Origin: Eutypa lata | Lineage: Eukaryota; Ascomycota; Sordariomycetes; Xylariales; Diatrypaceae | Assembly: GCA_022661535.1 (NCBI GenBank) | Contig: JAKULF010000003.1 | Coordinates: 992,001 to 1,056,000, forward strand | Direction: 5' to 3' | DNA: 64,000 bases | Shown here: one piece after another, positions 58,673 to 64,000 of the stretch | Position numbering within the stretch: the first letter of the stretch is position 1 | Layout: the number at the start of each line of letters is the position of its first letter | Program-made: the position numbers and the translations under genes | Notes under the pieces: generated by a model | Seen by the model: the letters and a program-made list of their open reading frames with translations, nothing else | Database searches by the model: none | Told to the model about the DNA's origin: nothing

Positions 58673-59566
58673 GACGATGGCAACGACGAAATAATTTGTG
58701 AGATATGCGAATGGAAATGCGAATGGAAATGGGAAAGGGATGATAGGGTTCTACGAAGTGGTCAAACGTGGAATATAATTTGGTTTAATTAAGAGTGAGT
58801 TAACAGGGGATAAGGTTGGAATTTGTTACATGAAGTTTATGGTTTTGTCATTAGCTTTGCTCTGGCATGCTCAGACTGAATGCTCAGCGAAGGGCAACCA
58901 ATTAGTTAGGCAGATGTCGCGGTCTGGCGCGTTTTACAGGTGGCCCCTGTAAGGATTCCCTTGCAGGCAGTCGCGAGCTCAGGTGACTTCCTGCTCCTAC
59001 CCTTACATACCTAGGTAGTTAATTAGATGATTATCTAATTCCCGTAAATGTACGAAGGTCGGGCTCAAAAGTTTGTCATGATATCCGCACATGGCCACCT
59101 TGGTAAAGTATGGCCCATACTTTTGAGCCCGACCTTCGTATTGTACTCATAATGAGTACCTCCATTTACCGGTTACATGTTATGTAGATGTATGTAGCAA
59201 ATAGTTATGCGGATCCGTCGGTACATACGTGTAGTTATGTCGTTAAAAATAATGCATTCCATTAGTTAAGACCCCGTCTTTATGTAGGCACTATATGCAT
59301 AAAGGAAGGCCCGAGGCCGATCCGGAAAACCTAAAGCCGAACTGGAGATCTTGGAACTCAGATAATGCTGTCATGCCATTCAATGGGATGTGGCTAATCA
59401 CCGAGACCAAAAGATCTACGGAGCACCTATCCGACCAGTAACATCCCGCCAATTACAGAGTGCACCATATCAACTTTTCAGATGCACCTAATATCTATAT
59501 ATCTATATCCAATCTGCAACCAACGTATTCGAATAAAAACGAACGGAAACAGCCTACACACACGTC
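58673..59566. promoter_or_regulatory. Divergent Ku70 / ferrochelatase promoter region
   Basis: 894 bases holding both promoters and a 90 bp inverted-repeat element (annotated separately). TATATCTATATCC near 59,495 precedes the ferrochelatase start by about 70 bases and may act as its core promoter. GAATGGAAATGCGAATGGAAATG repeats lie just upstream of the Ku70 start (about 58,708-58,735). Confidence 0.45.
59051..59140. repeat. 90 bp element with 22 bp perfect terminal inverted repeats (MITE candidate)
   Basis: The left arm, 59051-59072, starts TACGAAGGTCGGGCTCAAAA. The right arm, 59119-59140, is its exact reverse complement, ending GAGCCCGACCTTCGTA. Both outer ends are TA, as expected for a TA target-site duplication of a Tc1/mariner-type non-autonomous element. 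The 46-base interior has no coding capacity. The same structure would also fold as a long hairpin if transcribed. Confidence 0.7.
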
Positions 59567-60953
<1,387 letters not shown>

Positions 60954-62160
60954 GACGATGTTATGGCATAAAATCACTCTTGATGAGAAGCATTGTACTA
61001 TTACATGTGTTTATATGATCTTGGATATAGAGGGGAGGGCACTCGAGATCTCAGTAGGATGCATCTAATAGCCAAAGCCCACTCTACCACCAACCATTGG
61101 TACCACACTTGACCAATCATGTTAAGCATACTTCTACCTCTAAATGGTGACTCTGATTGGGCAAATATATCTCTCGGTGATTACGGACTATTTCGGGGCT
61201 CATAAAGCCGTCTTTCAAGCTGATAAATCACTTCTGCTTACGGAGTACTACGCAGTCACGCATTTTCCACGCTAACTAGAGGTTCGTCCCCACGATGGAC
61301 CATGCGTCATTGATACTGCCTGCAATTGAAATTGTCCAATGATTTACCATTATTCCTAGTTCCTCAATGTAGTACGCCGATGCACCAAGGCAAAATGGGT
61401 TGACTTCCAGTAATGAGCCATATTCCAAGATTCAAAGACATCAAAGACACAATATTTGGGGGTCCGGAATCTCAGGTAACTATATTGCTGACGTGGTGAT
61501 GTCAGGGCGCCCAATCAAGCAAAACCGCGAATCTCAAACCCCTGTTCTGCGACGCCGCATCATCGACGTTTCCTCCGGCCCACTTGCAGAGATATGGAGA
61601 TACGTATGGGGTTTGAAGATACCTATGTATCTACTTATGTAGTTAGTGCTACTATCCACCCTATCTATCTGTTCTACATTAATCGCAAATAACCCCAAAA
61701 GCCATAATGCATGTCTTGGACAGCCAGCCATCCCACTCTCTCCGAGTCTTATCTTAGTTGGAGAGCTTCTCCTAGGAATGGAGCGGAATTTCCCATCATC
61801 GCCAATACCATAACGTTCTCCCCCCCAAGTTTCTCAAGGTGATTCGATAGTTCATAGAAGACTCCAAAGGGACGACGCTGTACCGTATCCGCTCCGTTAT
61901 GGCCGAGTGCTTGAACCGCCAACGATATCTGCCAGCAATATAATAAAAAAAAGTATCTCACTAGCAAAGTCTTCGATTTTCGATATCCCAAAACCCCCCA
62001 CCCGATTTGGAAAAGAGCCGCGCTTGTCCGCTAGGCTTCAAACAGAATTGAGAGCGGACAGCAATTCCGCAGGTTCCGATAAGCGGCGCAAAGACGAAGA
62101 CGAAGACAAACACACGAAGACGTTTGCGGTCCGCGCAGTCGCAGCACTCAATTCGCGACG
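60954..62160. other. Intergenic, 1.2 kb, no gene seen
   Basis: Runs from the ferrochelatase 3' end to the start of the MFS gene. Frames at 61,400-61,640 and 61,907-62,164 are open but without protein character. The last 200 bases, rich in AAGACGAAGACGAAGAC, form the leader of the transporter gene. No regulatory element can be assigned. Confidence 0.4.
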
Positions 62161-64000
62161 ATGACGAGCGAGTCACAACCCGGAAAACGTGGCGGTAGGC
62201 CGATCCAGCTCGTAGATACGGAAGGAGACGATTACGAACCTTCGACGTCGGAGTCAAGCCCGTTGCTCGGCGCAGGCGCCGGGCAGCAAGACGACACTAA
62301 TAACAACAACGGGCCGCCGAAGTCAACTTGGGACGGTGCTGCGGATTTCGAAGGGCTGCCGTGGTACCACAGGCCGTCGGTATACTGGCTAATTGGCCCG
62401 TACTTCCTCTTCACCCTTGCATTTGGCGGCTCTCTCGTCCCCAAGCTCAATTTGTAAGATTCCCTGTTTGCTTAGTATATTTTTGCGTCGCTAGCCTATA
62501 TGTATACGCGATTGGGTTTATAATTGCTGATGCAAGTGGTTATCCCATAGAATTGTTGATCTCGTGTGTCGGCAATATTTCGCCGACCGTCAGCTGGTCG
62601 ACCCGGCCTTCACCTTCACCCCGGTGATCCTGGGTTCCGACAATCCACAATGCAACGTCCCCGGAGTGCAAAAGCAGGTCGCCACCTTCACGCTCGTTAT
62701 AAGCGTGCTGACGGGGCTGCTAAGCGCATTGACAGCCCCGAAGCTAGGATCTCTATCCGACCGTTATGGCCGGAAGAAGCTGATGGTGATTGCGTCGTGT
62801 GGAGGTGTAGTTAATGAGATCATCACCATTCTCGCGGCCCGGTTTCCTGAGTCCATCGACTACAACTGGCTCATCCTAGGAGCTTTCTTCGACGGGATCA
62901 CGGGATCCTTCACCGCCGGGAGTCTCCTCAGCCACTCGTACACGAGCGACTGCTCGCCCCCGTCGAAGCGGGGCGTCTACATCAGCTACCTGCACGCGTG
63001 CCTCTTCACGGGCCTCGCGTTCGGCCCGCTCCTGGCCGGCTACTTCGTCAAGTGGACGGGCTCGCTGCTCTCCATCTTCTACGTCACCCTCGGCTGCCAC
63101 GTCGCCTTCATCACCTTCATCTACCTGGTGGCGCCCGAGTCGCTGTCCAAGAAGCGCCAGCGGCTCGCGCGCGAGAAGTACCACGCCGAGCAGGCCGCCG
63201 CCGCCGAGCAGCTGCAGTCGAACCTGCCGGGCTTCCTCGCGCGGGTGGCCGGCCGCCGCGCCGCCGGCTTCCTCAACGACCGCGCCGGCACCGGGACCTG
63301 GCTCGCCGCGCTCCTGAGCGCCAACCCGCTCGCGCCGCTGCGGATCCTCGCCCCCGGCGGGCGCGGCCACGCGCCCCTGCGGCGCAACCTCATGCTCCTG
63401 GCCGGGATCGACGCCATCATCCTCTCGACCGCCATGGGCTCCGGCACCGTGACCGTGCTCTACTCCGAGTACATGTTCGACTGGGGCACGCTCGAGGCCT
63501 CCGAGTTCGTGTCGATCACGAGCCTCGTGCGCGTCGTTGTCCTCCTATGTATCTTCCCCGTCGTGAACTACGTGTTCCGGGTGCGGCCGCTACGGCGGCG
63601 CCAGGCGCGGCAGCACCGCCAGCAGCAGCAGGAGCAAAGGGAAGCGGGCGCCGCTGCTACTACTACCACCACCGTCGGTGTCGTCGAGACCAACGCGGGC
63701 GCCGACGACCTCGACGTGTGGCTGATCCGCCTGGCGCTCTCGAGCGACCTCGTGGGGCTCGTCGGCTTCGTCTTCGTGCGCACGCCGGGTCTGTTCGTCC
63801 TCTGCGGTATCGTCACGGCCTTCGGCGGCATCGGCAGCGCCGTCATCCAGACCTCCATCACCAAGCACGTGCCGGCGGAGCGGGTCGGCTCGCTCCTCGG
63901 CGCCCTGGGCCTGCTGCACGCCCTGGGCCGCGTCGTTGCGCCCATCCTGTTCAACGGCCTCTACGCCGGCACCGTCGAGCGGTTCCCTCAGGCCTTCTTC
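62161..64000 (+). CDS. MFS transporter, drug:H+ antiporter-1/tetracycline-type (3' end beyond window)
   Basis: Exon 1 is 62161-62453 and exon 2 runs from 62551 to the window edge; the intron is 97 bp in phase (PKLNL-IVDLV), and about 580 residues are visible. The N-terminal ~70 residues are cytosolic and acidic, followed by RPSVYWLIGPYFLFTLAFG as the first membrane helix. The loop 2-3 signature GSLSDRYGRKKLMVIA is the MFS motif A (G-x3-D-x-GR-R/K) and places it in the major facilitator superfamily. Further helices include LILGAFFDGITGSF, HACLFTGLAFGPLLAGYF, ILSTAMGSGTVTVLY and GFVFVRTPGLFVLCGI. The central loop has a Gln/Arg and Ala/Thr low-complexity insert. The part after 62,880 is very GC-rich. 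Substrate unknown; export of small organic molecules is usual. No partner gene in view. Confidence 0.88.

Noticed and set aside
62876..63954. Minus-strand frames opposite the MFS gene
   Set aside because: Low-complexity shadow frames in GC-rich coding sequence.

Overview
The window is nuclear DNA of a filamentous ascomycete. Genes carry short 44-111 bp GT..AG introns, one intron is about 209 bp, and intergenic spaces are long. Strings of TACCTAGG/CCTACC words recur, and several AT-rich, TA-enriched tracts look RIP-like. The split type I fatty acid synthase (alpha and beta subunits divergently arranged) and the gene content fit Pezizomycotina. Sordariomycetes is my best guess, by inference only.

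Layout. 1-770: a decayed NRPS condensation-domain relic beside an AT-rich tract. 1.0-4.1 kb: a PC4/Sub1 transcription coactivator with a frame break at intron 2, a frameshifted nucleotidyltransferase-like relic, and a small orphan gene (minus). 5.6-21.9 kb: FAS2 (minus) and FAS1 (plus), facing away from each other across a 4.2 kb spacer; together they encode the fungal fatty acid synthase dodecamer. 23.1-25.7 kb: a four-exon polytopic membrane protein. 26.8-27.7 kb: an ankyrin pseudogene between AT-rich tracts. 28.8-30.1 kb: an AflR-C-domain-like regulator without a zinc cluster. 30.1-34.6 kb: a gene-poor stretch with an AT-rich core.

34.6-44.3 kb is the most unusual part: a Ser/Thr kinase fused to ankyrin repeats, a tandem kinase-pseudokinase protein (both minus), and a divergently transcribed CorA-like two-helix membrane protein. 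All three reconstruct as intact open frames across their introns, and the kinase-ankyrin fusion only becomes visible once introns are removed. The architecture suggests a signalling or non-self-response module, but its function is inference.

44.7-64.0 kb is mostly housekeeping and accessory metabolism: an SGNH hydrolase and a guanine deaminase (both very GC-rich), an orphan Cys-motif protein, a Zn2Cys6 regulator with a long prion-like tail, Ku70 (non-homologous end joining), ferrochelatase (haem synthesis) and an MFS transporter cut by the right edge. A 90 bp perfect-terminal-inverted-repeat element lies between Ku70 and ferrochelatase.

All exon joins were made by eye from splice consensus, frame continuity and family knowledge; no transcripts or searches were available.
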